Origin: Paenibacillus larvae subsp. larvae
GTDB lineage: Bacteria; Bacillota; Bacilli; Paenibacillales; NBRC-103111
DNA length: 64,000 bases
Assembly: GCF_002003265.1 (NCBI RefSeq)
Contig: NZ_CP019687.1
Span: forward strand, 2,588,501 to 2,652,500
Direction: 5' to 3'
How positions within the stretch are numbered: position 1 is the stretch's first letter; each line of letters opens with the position of its first letter. Positions 26,527 to 34,851 of the stretch are shown in pieces. Below the pieces are notes generated by a model. That model was not told the DNA's origin and did no database searches. It worked only from the letters and a program-made list of their open reading frames with translations. The position numbers and the translations under genes are program-made.

Positions 26527-27467
26527 TGTCTTCTACGCACTCCTAGTTGTTTTAGTTGTTTCGTATATGTGGACTTACCCGATTCATCGACAAAAATTTT
26601 CAGATGAGACTGAAGATTTGTAATCACGGCGGGAAGCGTACCGCCCAGTTCACCGTCCAGGTTGAGCTGCACATAATCCGGCGATGTGATCTCGAGCTCC
26701 CTGGTCTGGAAGTAGACAATGTTCGGGTCCGCCAGATGATCGCCCCGCAGAGCCAGGGTGGCAATGCGGATAAATTCTGAGAGGTTGCATTTTTTCAGAA
26801 CAATCACATCGAACAGACCATCGTTTAGACTGGCGTCAGCCGCAAGCTTCTCGAATCCGCCTACCGAGTTGCTGTTCGTGATCAGGAACAACATGACATC
26901 TTCCTGAATCGTAATCTCTTCACAACGAAGGTCCAGATGGATCGGCTTCAGACGCGGCAGCTTTTCCAGCCCTTTCACATAATAAGCGAGCTGCCCCAGC
27001 ACTGTCTTCAGCTTGCTTGGGACTTCATAGGTCAGTTCCGTAAAAGAACCGCCGGCTGCAATATTAATATAGTAACGGTCATTCACCTTACCCACATCAA
27101 TGTCTCTGGTAAACTGTTCTGTAATAATATCACAAGCCTGCTCCAAATTCTTCGGAATTCCAAGGGCACGGGCAAAATCGTTCGTTGTCCCGAGCGGCAA
27201 AATGCCGAGCGGAGGCCGCTCAGGTTTTCCGCATAAGCCGTTGATTACCTCATAAAGAGTACCGTCTCCCCCGGCTGCGATCACCACATCAAACCCGCGG
27301 TCTACTGCTTCTGCTGCAGCCTTTGTGGCATCTCCTTCACCGGTTGTGGCATGTGTGGAAGTTTCCAGCCCTCCTTCTTCCAGGCGCCTCAGTACCTCGG
27401 CCAGTCTTCGTTTCATTTCCTCCCTGCCGGAGGTTGGATTATAGATGAGTCTTGCTCTTTTGGTCAT
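26523..27467 (-). CDS. dgkB: Diacylglycerol kinase, lipid kinase family
   Basis: A 314-residue soluble kinase that phosphorylates diacylglycerol to phosphatidic acid, recycling lipids from lipoteichoic acid synthesis. The N-terminal catalytic domain contains the nucleotide-binding GGDGTLYEVINGL near 70 and LPLGTTNDFAR near 95. Start ATG 27467 (MTKRARLIYNPTSG) is preceded by AAAGGTGATCAGGGA; a longer reading from 27554 lacks a ribosome site. It is followed by rlmD with a four-base overlap. Confidence 0.92.
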   Translation of the reverse strand: MTKRARLIYNPTSGREEMKRRLAEVLRRLEEGGLETSTHATTGEGDATKAAAEAVDRGFDVVIAAGGDGTLYEVINGLCGKPERPPLGILPLGTTNDFARALGIPKNLEQACDIITEQFTRDIDVGKVNDRYYINIAAGGSFTELTYEVPSKLKTVLGQLAYYVKGLEKLPRLKPIHLDLRCEEITIQEDVMLFLITNSNSVGGFEKLAADASLNDGLFDVIVLKKCNLSEFIRIATLALRGDHLADPNIVYFQTRELEITSPDYVQLNLDGELGGTLPAVITNLQSHLKIFVDESGKSTYTKQLKQLGVRRRQ

Positions 27468-27616
27468 TCCCTGATCACCTTTACCCGTTATATTAAAAAT
27501 CCGGACCTGTTCATACAGGAACCGATCGAATTTATATCCAGAAGCATATTGCAATAAATGAGAGATACACGTAGCTGAGAATATTATTTATTTTTAAATA
27601 GCATTCTTAAACAGCA

Positions 27617-28405
27617 CTATATCTGTGATCGAAAATGTTCCGATTCGTCTATAAAAGGTTCAATTTGCCGCTCAATCCAGCGGGATAGGAAGGGGCTAGG
27701 CAGTAGAGCTTTACCGTTATACCGGTAGGATAGTCCCTCTAATCTTTCGGGAATCACAGTCCCTGTGAAATAACCTTCACTCAAAAAAAGCGGCGCGATC
27801 AGCACCGCATGATCCGGACAGTCACGCTGCCAGCAGATTACCTTCTTCCTAACTTCTTCCGGAAGCAAAAGAGCATAGTCAACTACGACAAAGCCGCCGA
27901 CCTTCTTAACCCTTTCCGCCAGAAGCTTCATTCCTTGTCTCCAGCGTTCTTCGAAGCCCGGTTCATCACTGCCGTGAGCAACCAGAATTACAATCTCCTT
28001 TTCCGGTTCATCGGACAATTCACCCATCCGTTCGACCAGAAGCTCTGCTATTTGGGGATCGTCATCGATGGGCCGGGTTATGCGAACAGAAGCTTCTCGT
28101 CCAAAAGGTACCAGGTCCGTTGGTCTCTCCGGCTCTGCCTTGATACCGAGTGCATAGCCGATCTCATCCAGATGCGTACTTCCTGAAGACACGAAAAAAG
28201 GGACAGCGATGATCTCCGTCACACCCTGTCTCTCCAGCTCTTTGATGCCATCCTGTATGGTTCTTCCTTCCACTATTTCCAAAAAAGCCGAAAAAATCGG
28301 CACTCCAGGCGGTACCTGAACAGCCCGCACCGCTTCGTCCACAAGGAGGACCCATTTAAGGCTCCGGAAACCATGGCTGATCACCAGAATACCCTGCTGC
28401 CTCAT
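27617..28405 (-). CDS. CbiX/sirohydrochlorin chelatase family protein
   Basis: A 262-residue protein with two repeated chelatase-type halves. The first starts ILVISHGFRSLKW with the metal-ligand His, the second VILVAHGSDEPGFEERW. AVPFFVSSGSTHLDEI and IAPLFLSEGYFTGTVIPERL complete the CbiX pattern. The family inserts Co2+ or Fe2+ (or Ni2+) into sirohydrochlorin for cobalamin or siroheme. No tetrapyrrole genes are nearby, so the metal cannot be inferred. Start ATG 28405 has GGAGGGACAGGT upstream. Confidence 0.85.
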   Translation of the reverse strand: MRQQGILVISHGFRSLKWVLLVDEAVRAVQVPPGVPIFSAFLEIVEGRTIQDGIKELERQGVTEIIAVPFFVSSGSTHLDEIGYALGIKAEPERPTDLVPFGREASVRITRPIDDDPQIAELLVERMGELSDEPEKEIVILVAHGSDEPGFEERWRQGMKLLAERVKKVGGFVVVDYALLLPEEVRKKVICWQRDCPDHAVLIAPLFLSEGYFTGTVIPERLEGLSYRYNGKALLPSPFLSRWIERQIEPFIDESEHFRSQI

Positions 28406-28504
28406 ACCTGTCCCTCCACCTGTTTCATTGATATTCTCATGCTAACCAAAGTAGCATCCGTTGTCAAACGGAGAAATAAAGAAAAGATCCCTTTCTAATA
28501 ACAA

Positions 28505-28540
28505 AAATCCCGCTCTATATGGAATAGAGAAGGATTTAAG
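28505..28540 (-). terminator. Probable terminator downstream of yerC
   Basis: AAATCC...CTCTAT and ATAGAG...GGATTT form an interrupted stem about 30 bases after the yerC stop, with T-rich sequence at the minus-strand end. Confidence 0.45.
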
Positions 28541-28572
28541 CTCCCGAAGGAATTATCCGGAATATTTATCGA

Positions 28573-28863
28573 TTATTTTCCAAGCCGGTCAAGCGTCATG
28601 GAATAACCGTCATTACCGTAATTCAAGTTGCGTTTGACACGGGAGATTGTAGCGGTACTAGCCCCCGTTTCTGCTTCGATCTGATTATACGTACAACCTT
28701 TTCTCAGCATTCGAGCCACTTCAAGCCTCTGGGATAGAGATTGAATCTCGTTAACTGTACATAAATCATCAAAAAACACATAACATTCTTCCTGGTTTTT
28801 CAAGGTCAAAATGGCCTCAAAAAGCTGGTCGATTGCCTTGTCATTCAGCTTTTTCAGCTGCAT
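28573..28863 (-). CDS. yerC: YerC/YecD family TrpR-related regulator
   Basis: A 96-residue DNA-binding protein with the TrpR-like fold: LSQRLEVARMLRKGCTYNQI near 45, then the recognition helix ETGASTATISRVKRNLNYG. Members of this family are conserved in Firmicutes; their ligand and targets are not settled. The length is normal, and GGAGGTAGATGAC lies before ATG 28863. Confidence 0.9.
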   Translation of the reverse strand: MQLKKLNDKAIDQLFEAILTLKNQEECYVFFDDLCTVNEIQSLSQRLEVARMLRKGCTYNQIEAETGASTATISRVKRNLNYGNDGYSMTLDRLGK

Positions 28864-29103
28864 GTCATCTACCTCCGGCTTATTGTGAGTTTCTTCGGTT
28901 TTGCTGCTTATACAAGCTCAATCTATAAATTCGACACTATCTATTATAACTCCTTTCTTCACAATATCAAAACGTTAAAATTTTTATGCGTTAGTGAACT
29001 AAATAATACCAAAAGCACGATAATCCGGGCGTTCGTCCATACCAATCATTTGCCTATCACATACACTGTACTAAAATCTAATCATAAAAGGGTTGTGAAG
29101 CGA

Positions 29104-29702
29104 GTGACTTATCCTTATTGGCCTCCACGAAACGGCTTCCCCAGAAACAGAGGGTTGCCCGAAGTACGTATAGGCAGCTTTAATCCGCAGCCAGGCTCCT
29201 TTTCTCCAGGTTCTTTCCTGCCTGAATCTTTTTCAGGCCCTGGCCCCGGTCCTGGTCCTGGTCCTTCTCCTGGTCCCGGAGGTTTCTCAGGTCCTCCCGC
29301 TCTTTTTGGCGGAGGCGGGGGCGGAGGGATTACTTCGGAGGCGGAGGTCCGCAATTCCCGGCACCGGTTAATCAGGGAGCTTCTCAGTCAGGAAAAGCCT
29401 CAGGCGGCGGTTTTAACATGGACCAGATCAAGTCCTTTGTAGACCGGATGGGAGACATTGACGGGATCGTAGGCACGGTCGGTAAAGTACAGAAGATTGT
29501 TTCAAGTTTTCAGCAAGTTGCCCCTATGCTCAAACTCCTGTTCAATTCTTTTGGTTCCAAGGCCTCCACTAACAATAAAAGAGAATTATCCGGACAATCT
29601 TCCAGGAGGCGTAAAAAACGGGGACTTCATTCCGGACAATACCGGACCTATAGGCCTTATAATTCCAAAAAGAAAAAAAGAAGACAACGGTCATACAGAT
29701 AG
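29104..29702 (+). pseudogene. Gly/Pro-rich small basic protein, broken by a frameshift
   Basis: From GTG 29104 (after AAAGGGTTGTGAAGCGA) the text MTYPYWPPRNGFPRNRGLPE is followed by a run of GP pairs and a glycine run at GGGGGGG near 75-81. After the bases GGAGGGATTACTTC the sensible frame changes to DYFGGGGPQFPAPVNQGA, then MDQIKSFVDRMGDIDGIVGT, a helical segment, and ends with a very basic tail (SSRRRKKRGLHSG, KKKKRRQRSYR) at 29702. One extra G in the GGG run would restore a continuous protein of about 199 residues. This layout resembles the VrrA/YqfQ/YppG type proteins of Bacilli, which are linked to spores; the family call is tentative. Confidence 0.6.
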
Positions 29703-29723
29703 TAAACTCTAATACACCAAAAA

Positions 29724-29747
29724 AGCAGCCATCCGGCTGTTTTTTTG
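29724..29747 (+). terminator. Intrinsic terminator after the Gly/Pro-rich gene
   Basis: CAGCC (29726-29730) pairs with GGCTG (29735-29739) and is followed by TTTTTTT. Confidence 0.75.
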
Positions 29748-30042
29748 TTCAAAGGAATACCGGGGACTCATGCTGCCCACGCAATCATCTTTCTTCGGTT
29801 AGCCGTTTTCATTGTTCCTCTTGAACAACAAATTAATCTTTTCTCCTATTTCAATTTACATGTATGCATCCGATAACAATATATTAAGTTGAAAAATATC
29901 CGGGTACCACATGGGCAAATTAATTTGCCAAAATTTAATGATCCCTCTTTTGTGTTTATTCTTGGAAAGTAACCCATGCATATTTTCATAGATTTTACAT
30001 ATAATGGATATTAAAGCTTACTTAAGGAAAGGCGGCTTATTT

Positions 30043-31116
30043 ATGGTCAACAAATGGATTACTCTGCCGGCAGCAGTTCTTTGTGCCGGTTCACTCCTGC
30101 TTTCAGCCTGTAATGACGGGAGCCCGGTATCTGTTTCTTCTGCTCAGCCTGCACCTACCACGGCTCCAGTACCGGCTCCGACACCGAAATCGGAAGAAAC
30201 GGCTCTTACAGCTCCCCTTACCGGGCTTCCTGTTAAACAAAAAGTGGACAAACGTCCTATGATGGTGATGATCAATAACCAGTCCCAAGCAAGACCCCAG
30301 TCCGGGCTGACTCATGCGGATGTACTGTACGAAGTGCTGGCCGAAGCAGAGATCACCCGGCTTGTTGCCTTGTTCCAAAGTAATAAAGCCGATGAACCGG
30401 TCGGTCCTGTCCGCAGCATCCGCCCTTATTTTATTGAGATCGGGAAGATGTATGACGCCATTCCTGTTCACGCTGGCGGAAGCCCGGATGCCTATGCTAT
30501 GCTTCAGAACGAAAACATCCAGGATATTGATGAGATTGCGAATGCAGGTGCCTACTTCTGGCGGGAAAGTTTCCGCAAAGCTCCCCACAATCTGTACACC
30601 AGACTTTCCAAACTGGATGCGGGAGCAGCCAAGCTCGGATACCGGCAGACTTTGAAATCGGCAGCATCCCCTGTTTTTGCTCAGGTTAAAGAAACTCCTT
30701 CCGGAGAGCCGGCTGCCAAGGCGGAGATTACCTTTTTGCTGAAAAATTATACGGTTTCTTACAAGTATGAACCCTCTAACGGTACTTACAAGCGGTCCAT
30801 CAACGGAGAACCCCATATCGATCTAAACAACAAACAGCAGCTGGATACTAAAAACGTGATCATCCTGGGTGCGGAACACAAAGTGCTGGACAACGAAGGA
30901 AGACGGGAAGTAAAGTTAACCGGTACAGGTCCCGCATACGTCCTGCAGCAGGACAGGCTCATTAAAGGGGAATGGCAGCGCAGCAAGGAAAACGAGTTGT
31001 TCAAGCTTAAGAAGGACGGGAAAGAAATTCCTTTACTGCCGGGAAAAAGTCATTACCTGATCGTCCCGGATAATCCTTCCTTCGAATCTCATGTAAAGAT
31101 TACAGCGGATCAATAA
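30043..31116 (+). CDS. yerB: DUF3048 (YerB-type) lipoprotein
   Basis: A 357-residue protein with a lipoprotein signal peptide (MVNKWITLPAAVLCAGSLLL, lipobox LSAC) and a Pro/Ala/Thr-rich linker. The DUF3048 domain begins LTGLPVKQKVDKRPMMVMIN. It contains conserved-looking motifs such as DVLYEVLAEAEITRLVALFQ, GPVRSIRPYF and HAGGSPDA. It is anchored on the outer face of the membrane; its function is unknown. ATG 30043 follows AAGGAAAGGCGG; an ATG at 30004 lies inside the likely -10 region (TATAATG), so it is not the start. Confidence 0.9.
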   Translation: MVNKWITLPAAVLCAGSLLLSACNDGSPVSVSSAQPAPTTAPVPAPTPKSEETALTAPLTGLPVKQKVDKRPMMVMINNQSQARPQSGLTHADVLYEVLAEAEITRLVALFQSNKADEPVGPVRSIRPYFIEIGKMYDAIPVHAGGSPDAYAMLQNENIQDIDEIANAGAYFWRESFRKAPHNLYTRLSKLDAGAAKLGYRQTLKSAASPVFAQVKETPSGEPAAKAEITFLLKNYTVSYKYEPSNGTYKRSINGEPHIDLNNKQQLDTKNVIILGAEHKVLDNEGRREVKLTGTGPAYVLQQDRLIKGEWQRSKENELFKLKKDGKEIPLLPGKSHYLIVPDNPSFESHVKITADQ

Positions 31117-31138
31117 AAAATATGAATGAAATAAGCAT

Positions 31139-31178
31139 AGGCCCCTTCTGTTTCGGATAAGAAAAAAAGGGGCTTTTT
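31139..31178 (+). terminator. Intrinsic terminator after yerB
   Basis: GCCCCTT and AAGGGGC pair around an A-rich loop and run into TTTTTG. Confidence 0.75.
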
Positions 31179-31223
31179 GCCGTGTGATATACTGGGGACA
31201 TGAAGGAAAGGCAGGCGATAGCG

Positions 31224-31658
31224 ATGAATAAACAAACCGTACAAAAGAAACCGGAAACCTGCGATTATTCCCTGCTTTTGTTTGATGGTGCGTGTAATTT
31301 GTGCAGTTCAGCCGTCCAATTTATTATCAGAAGAGACCCTGCCCGCCGGTTCCGTTTTGCTTCCCTGCAGTCTGAAACGGGCATACGAATGGTTCGGGAA
31401 TTAGGGCTTTCCCGGGAGCTAAATACCCTCGTATTGATTGAAGGCGGCCGGGGCTATACGAAATCCACCGCTGTCTTGAAAATTGCCGGTAACCTCCGCC
31501 AGCCTTGGCCCTGGCTGAAAATCATATGGATTATCCCCCGTTTTATCCGGGATTTCGGCTATATATGGGTTTCATGTAACCGATACCGCTGGTTTGGAAA
31601 AAAACATCAGTGTATGATTCCAACTCCGGACAACAAGGAACGTTTTATAAATTGGTAG
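31224..31658 (+). CDS. DCC family thiol-disulfide oxidoreductase-like protein (DUF393)
   Basis: The 144-residue protein contains the family signature FDGACNLC near 27, followed by RRDPARRFRFASLQSETG. It has the C-terminal pattern IIPRFIRDFGYIWVSCNRYR. DCC proteins have a thioredoxin-like fold; the physiological substrate is not established. ATG 31224 has AGG eight bases upstream; an ATG at 31200 is also possible. Confidence 0.88.
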   Translation: MNKQTVQKKPETCDYSLLLFDGACNLCSSAVQFIIRRDPARRFRFASLQSETGIRMVRELGLSRELNTLVLIEGGRGYTKSTAVLKIAGNLRQPWPWLKIIWIIPRFIRDFGYIWVSCNRYRWFGKKHQCMIPTPDNKERFINW

Positions 31659-31699
31659 AAAAATTCCCCCGGGGACGGCCAGCATAAAAAAAGCAGTTT

Positions 31700-31861
31700 A
31701 TGATGATCAAACCTCATAAAGGAAAGCTCCATATCGGACTGGCCTTATCCGCTCCCGTAGAGCACCCTAAACTCCTATCCCCTAAAGGGCTTGGCGCAAA
31801 CGCCCGCATCACTCGGCAATTTATTATCGGAAGCAGGGAAGACCTGACTCCCGACTTGTGA
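31700..31861 (+). CDS. Short unrecognised ORF, perhaps a remnant
   Basis: The 53-codon frame starts MMIKPHKGKLHIGLALSAPV and contains several basic and small residues. The frame after its stop (DLIELSYQENESVIPPS) has similar character and ends at a second stop near 31914, suggesting a longer ancestral gene of about 70 codons with one nonsense change. No ribosome site is visible. Confidence 0.3.
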   Translation: MMIKPHKGKLHIGLALSAPVEHPKLLSPKGLGANARITRQFIIGSREDLTPDL

Positions 31862-31927
31862 GATTTGATCGAACTGTCTTACCAGGAAAACGAATCCGTA
31901 ATACCACCATCGTAATAGCTTGTATGC

Positions 31928-31972
31928 TAAAAAAATCCGGATAACCGTCCCATGAAACGGTAATCTGGATTT
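31928..31972. terminator. Bidirectional terminator between converging genes
   Basis: AAAAATCCGGATAACCGT and AACGGTAATCTGGATTTTT form a long stem with T tracts at both ends, between the DCC/short ORF side and the Nudix gene. Confidence 0.75.
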
Positions 31973-31984
31973 TTATATCGGTTT

Positions 31985-32470
31985 TTATCCGCTTTTACGG
32001 GCAGCAGCTGCCTTTTCTTCATCAGTACGGGTCATCCACTGCTTGATAATTAAAGAAGTGGTCGGATGAAGGGGCGGCAGATCATGCATTTCCCTCCATT
32101 CAATTTGACGGCTCTGTACTTTGGACTCACACTGGGTTCCGCTGGATATCTCCGTACAAAAAACACCTACAACCTCCTGCACCTGCTCCCCTTCTCCTTC
32201 CGGGGCTGGAAGTTCTGGTGTACAAAATACCTTCCATACTTCAAGTTCTCCGGCATGAACCCCCGTTTGGGCTGCCAGTTCCCTTCGTGCCGTTTGTTCC
32301 AATGTTTCTCCCCGTCTGGCGGCTCCTCCCGGAAGCTCCCACACATCCGAACCCGGCTTTCTGTACAGGAGAAGTTGTTTCGAGTCCCGTATAACAACAA
32401 CAGCGGCAACAGGAGAAAAGACGAGTTCTTCGTTCCCCCCTGATGAAGCTCTTGTCCGGATTCCATTCAT
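31985..32470 (-). CDS. Nudix-fold protein with an incomplete Nudix box
   Basis: The 161-residue protein has a Nudix-like core with GGAARRGETLEQTARRELAA followed by QTGV near 54-77. The consensus GX5EX7REUXEEXGU is met up to the RE, but the EE pair that binds the metal is AQ. Normal members hydrolyse nucleoside diphosphates linked to another group; here catalysis is doubtful. Start: ATG 32470 has AAGGAAGG six bases upstream; the ATG at 32476 abuts the ribosome site. Confidence 0.8.
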   Translation of the reverse strand: MNGIRTRASSGGNEELVFSPVAAVVVIRDSKQLLLYRKPGSDVWELPGGAARRGETLEQTARRELAAQTGVHAGELEVWKVFCTPELPAPEGEGEQVQEVVGVFCTEISSGTQCESKVQSRQIEWREMHDLPPLHPTTSLIIKQWMTRTDEEKAAAARKSG

Positions 32471-32818
32471 CCACATCCTTCCTTTGGCATAGAAGCATCG
32501 ATTTACGCGTCTATAAGGTCTGGTCTTGCTGCTTACAAGTTTTACTCATTTAACAATTTGTTCATTATTCACAATATGATTTTTACATAAATTAGAATTC
32601 CTGATGCTATCATAACAAAATGATTCGGGCATTACCAATCGGCCTGTCCTTGGTAGTGCTTATTACCCGATTTTTTTCCTTTTTTCTACTATTGATGCCT
32701 ATCTCAACCTGGATTACAATTAATATGTAGGATTCCAAACTATGTATATAGCGTTTCAGTATGGGATACTACTATATGGAATTGATTAAACCCGGTATGA
32801 AGGGAGCGTGGAATCAAG

Positions 32819-32986
32819 ATGTCCGGCTTGTTGGCTTGGTTAGGTACACATTGGCTTTCTTTGATTCTCATTATTGGCTGTATAATTGCTTTCCTTTATG
32901 TAACCTGCCACAAAGACAGTCTCCAAATTTATGAAGATGAAAACAGTACCAAGACTCCCCCGGCTGAAGCCGACCGGGAATCTTGA
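32819..32986 (+). CDS. Small single-span membrane protein (55 aa)
   Basis: The peptide starts MSGLLAWLGTHWLSLILIIG, giving one hydrophobic helix, then YVTCHKDSLQIYEDENSTKT and an acidic tail. AAGGGAG lies ten bases before the ATG and a strong terminator (33011-33037) follows. No family recognised; the gene structure is convincing. Confidence 0.6.
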   Translation: MSGLLAWLGTHWLSLILIIGCIIAFLYVTCHKDSLQIYEDENSTKTPPAEADRES

Positions 32987-33010
32987 CCATCCCCGCTGCT
33001 TATCTTATTG

Positions 33011-33037
33011 AGACTTCCGGCTGTGCCGGGAGTCTTT
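33011..33037 (+). terminator. Intrinsic terminator of the small membrane protein gene
   Basis: AGACTTCCGGC and GCCGGGAGTCT pair around a three-base loop, then TTTTGT. The remaining stretch to 33470 shows no convincing gene on either strand. Confidence 0.7.
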
Positions 33038-33474
33038 TGTATGCAGACAATATATGCCGCAAAAATAAAGAAGCAAAAGTTTTAGTTTCCGGCACTCTTA
33101 ATCCCGGGAAATTTGAATGATATTTAATGGTGATTTCACGAAATTAAAGGTGCACGCTTTCACTTTACAGCCAAAAACTGTTCATCTAAAAACTGACTTG
33201 ATCACCTTTCGGTGCGCAACCAGCACCTCCCTAGATCAATCTTCCCCCTCCTGTTGATAGCAGAAGTTGCATGCGGAAACGAAAAAGAGCAAAATAGAAC
33301 CAGTAATCCGGGTAACCATTTTCGTCATCACGTTTGTCATGTGATATTCAGGCAGTTTCCGGCAACGGGAAATCCGTCACTTGGCTTGAGAACCTGTTTA
33401 TTCGCCGGGGACGTTCTCTGATTACTTCTCAATGAAGGATGGAACTTTTTCAAAGACTTTGTCGACAGTCTGAG

Positions 33475-33507
33475 GAGTCCGGCCTCTGCAACAGGCCGGA
33501 CTCCTTC
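33475..33507 (-). terminator. Strong palindrome at the end of the purine operon
   Basis: GGAGTCCGGCCT and AGGCCGGACTCC pair perfectly around a seven-base loop about 45 bases after purD. There is no clear T tract, so it may act as a barrier or processed 3' end rather than a classical terminator. Confidence 0.5.
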
Positions 33508-33552
33508 AAGTACCTATATGTCCCCATTCACGGATTTCGCTATTTTCCTGCC

Positions 33553-34833
33553 CTATTCTGCCCTGGAAGCAATGACTTCACAGGCTTTTTTTGCAATATC
33601 TGTCCGGTAATGCATTCCCTCAAACGAAATATATCCCGCTTGCCGGTAAGCATTTTTTCTGGCTTCTTCCATGGAATCCCCCAAAGCAGTTATCCCAAGG
33701 ACCCGTCCGCCGCCAGTAACCAGATGACCGGCTTGCAGTGCAGTTCCGGCATGGAATACAAGGGTCTCTTGTACCTTATCCGCTCCGCTAATAATCCGCC
33801 CTTTCGGATACGAACCAGGGTATCCTTCCGACGCCAGGATCACACAGACTGCGGATTGTTTGCTCCACCTGATTTCCACATCAACAAGACGCCCTTCCAG
33901 AGTAGCCTCGATGATATCCAGCAAATCCGTTTCCAGACGAGGAAGTATCACCTGCGTCTCAGGATCACCAAACCTGGCGTTAAATTCGATCGTCTTCACA
34001 CCCTGTTCCGTCACGATAAGTCCCGCATACAGCACGCCGCGAAACGGGCGCCCTTCCTTCACCATGGCATCCGCAGCAGGCTGGAGAATATTCCGCACCG
34101 CCTCATCTACCGCTGATTCGGGTATATGAGGGACGGGGGAATAGGTGCCCATGCCTCCGGTGTTAGGACCGCGATTGCCGTCAAAGACCGGCTTGTGATC
34201 TTGGGAAGGTACCATCGGACGGACTGTGGAGCCATCTACGAAAGCGAGCAGAGACATTTCTTCACCCTCCAGAAACTCTTCAATAACCACCTGACTGCCC
34301 GATTGGCCAAAAGCTCCGTCGATCATCATATGCCGGATAGCCTGTTCGGCTTCTTCCCGTGTACGCGCTACAATAACTCCTTTGCCTGCGGCAAGACCGT
34401 CTGCCTTCACTACGATAGGAAGAGGTTGTGTCCGAACATAGGAAAGGGCTTCTTCCGCATCCTCAAAAGTACGGTAAGCCGCAGTTGGAATACCGTATTT
34501 ATGCATCAAATCCTTCGTAAAAGCTTTGCTGCCTTCAATAAGGGCAGCACGCCGGTCAGGCCCATAGGCACGGACTCCGCGTTCTTCCAAGTAATCGACC
34601 AGACCACCCACAAGAGAATCATCCGGTGATACAAATACCAGATCGATCTTCTCCTGCTGTGAGAACTCGGCGATACGCGCGAACTCCATTTCTTCTATGG
34701 GCACACACTCGGCCAAGGAAGCAATCCCCCCATTGCCGGGTGCGCAGAACAGCTTGGTGATTTTCGGACTTTTGGACAACGACCAGAGCAGCGCATGCTC
34801 ACGGCCGCCCCTTCCTATCATAAGAACCCGCAT
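33553..34833 (-). CDS. purD: Phosphoribosylamine-glycine ligase
   Basis: Joins phosphoribosylamine to glycine with ATP, the second step of IMP synthesis. The 426-residue ATP-grasp protein has the N-terminal MRVLMIGRGGREHALLWSLS, the grasp segment PIVVKADGLAAGKGVIVA near 134 and the glycine-rich end of the ATP-binding domain (FNARFGDPETQV near 288). It is the last gene of the operon; an AAGGAGCGG site precedes ATG 34833. Confidence 0.96.
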   Translation of the reverse strand: MRVLMIGRGGREHALLWSLSKSPKITKLFCAPGNGGIASLAECVPIEEMEFARIAEFSQQEKIDLVFVSPDDSLVGGLVDYLEERGVRAYGPDRRAALIEGSKAFTKDLMHKYGIPTAAYRTFEDAEEALSYVRTQPLPIVVKADGLAAGKGVIVARTREEAEQAIRHMMIDGAFGQSGSQVVIEEFLEGEEMSLLAFVDGSTVRPMVPSQDHKPVFDGNRGPNTGGMGTYSPVPHIPESAVDEAVRNILQPAADAMVKEGRPFRGVLYAGLIVTEQGVKTIEFNARFGDPETQVILPRLETDLLDIIEATLEGRLVDVEIRWSKQSAVCVILASEGYPGSYPKGRIISGADKVQETLVFHAGTALQAGHLVTGGGRVLGITALGDSMEEARKNAYRQAGYISFEGMHYRTDIAKKACEVIASRAE

Positions 34834-34851
34834 ACCATCCGCTCCTTTTGC

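Noticed and set aside
33150..33470. Short frames before the purine operon end
   Set aside because: No ribosome sites, no similarity to known families and no conserved-looking pattern; treated as intergenic.
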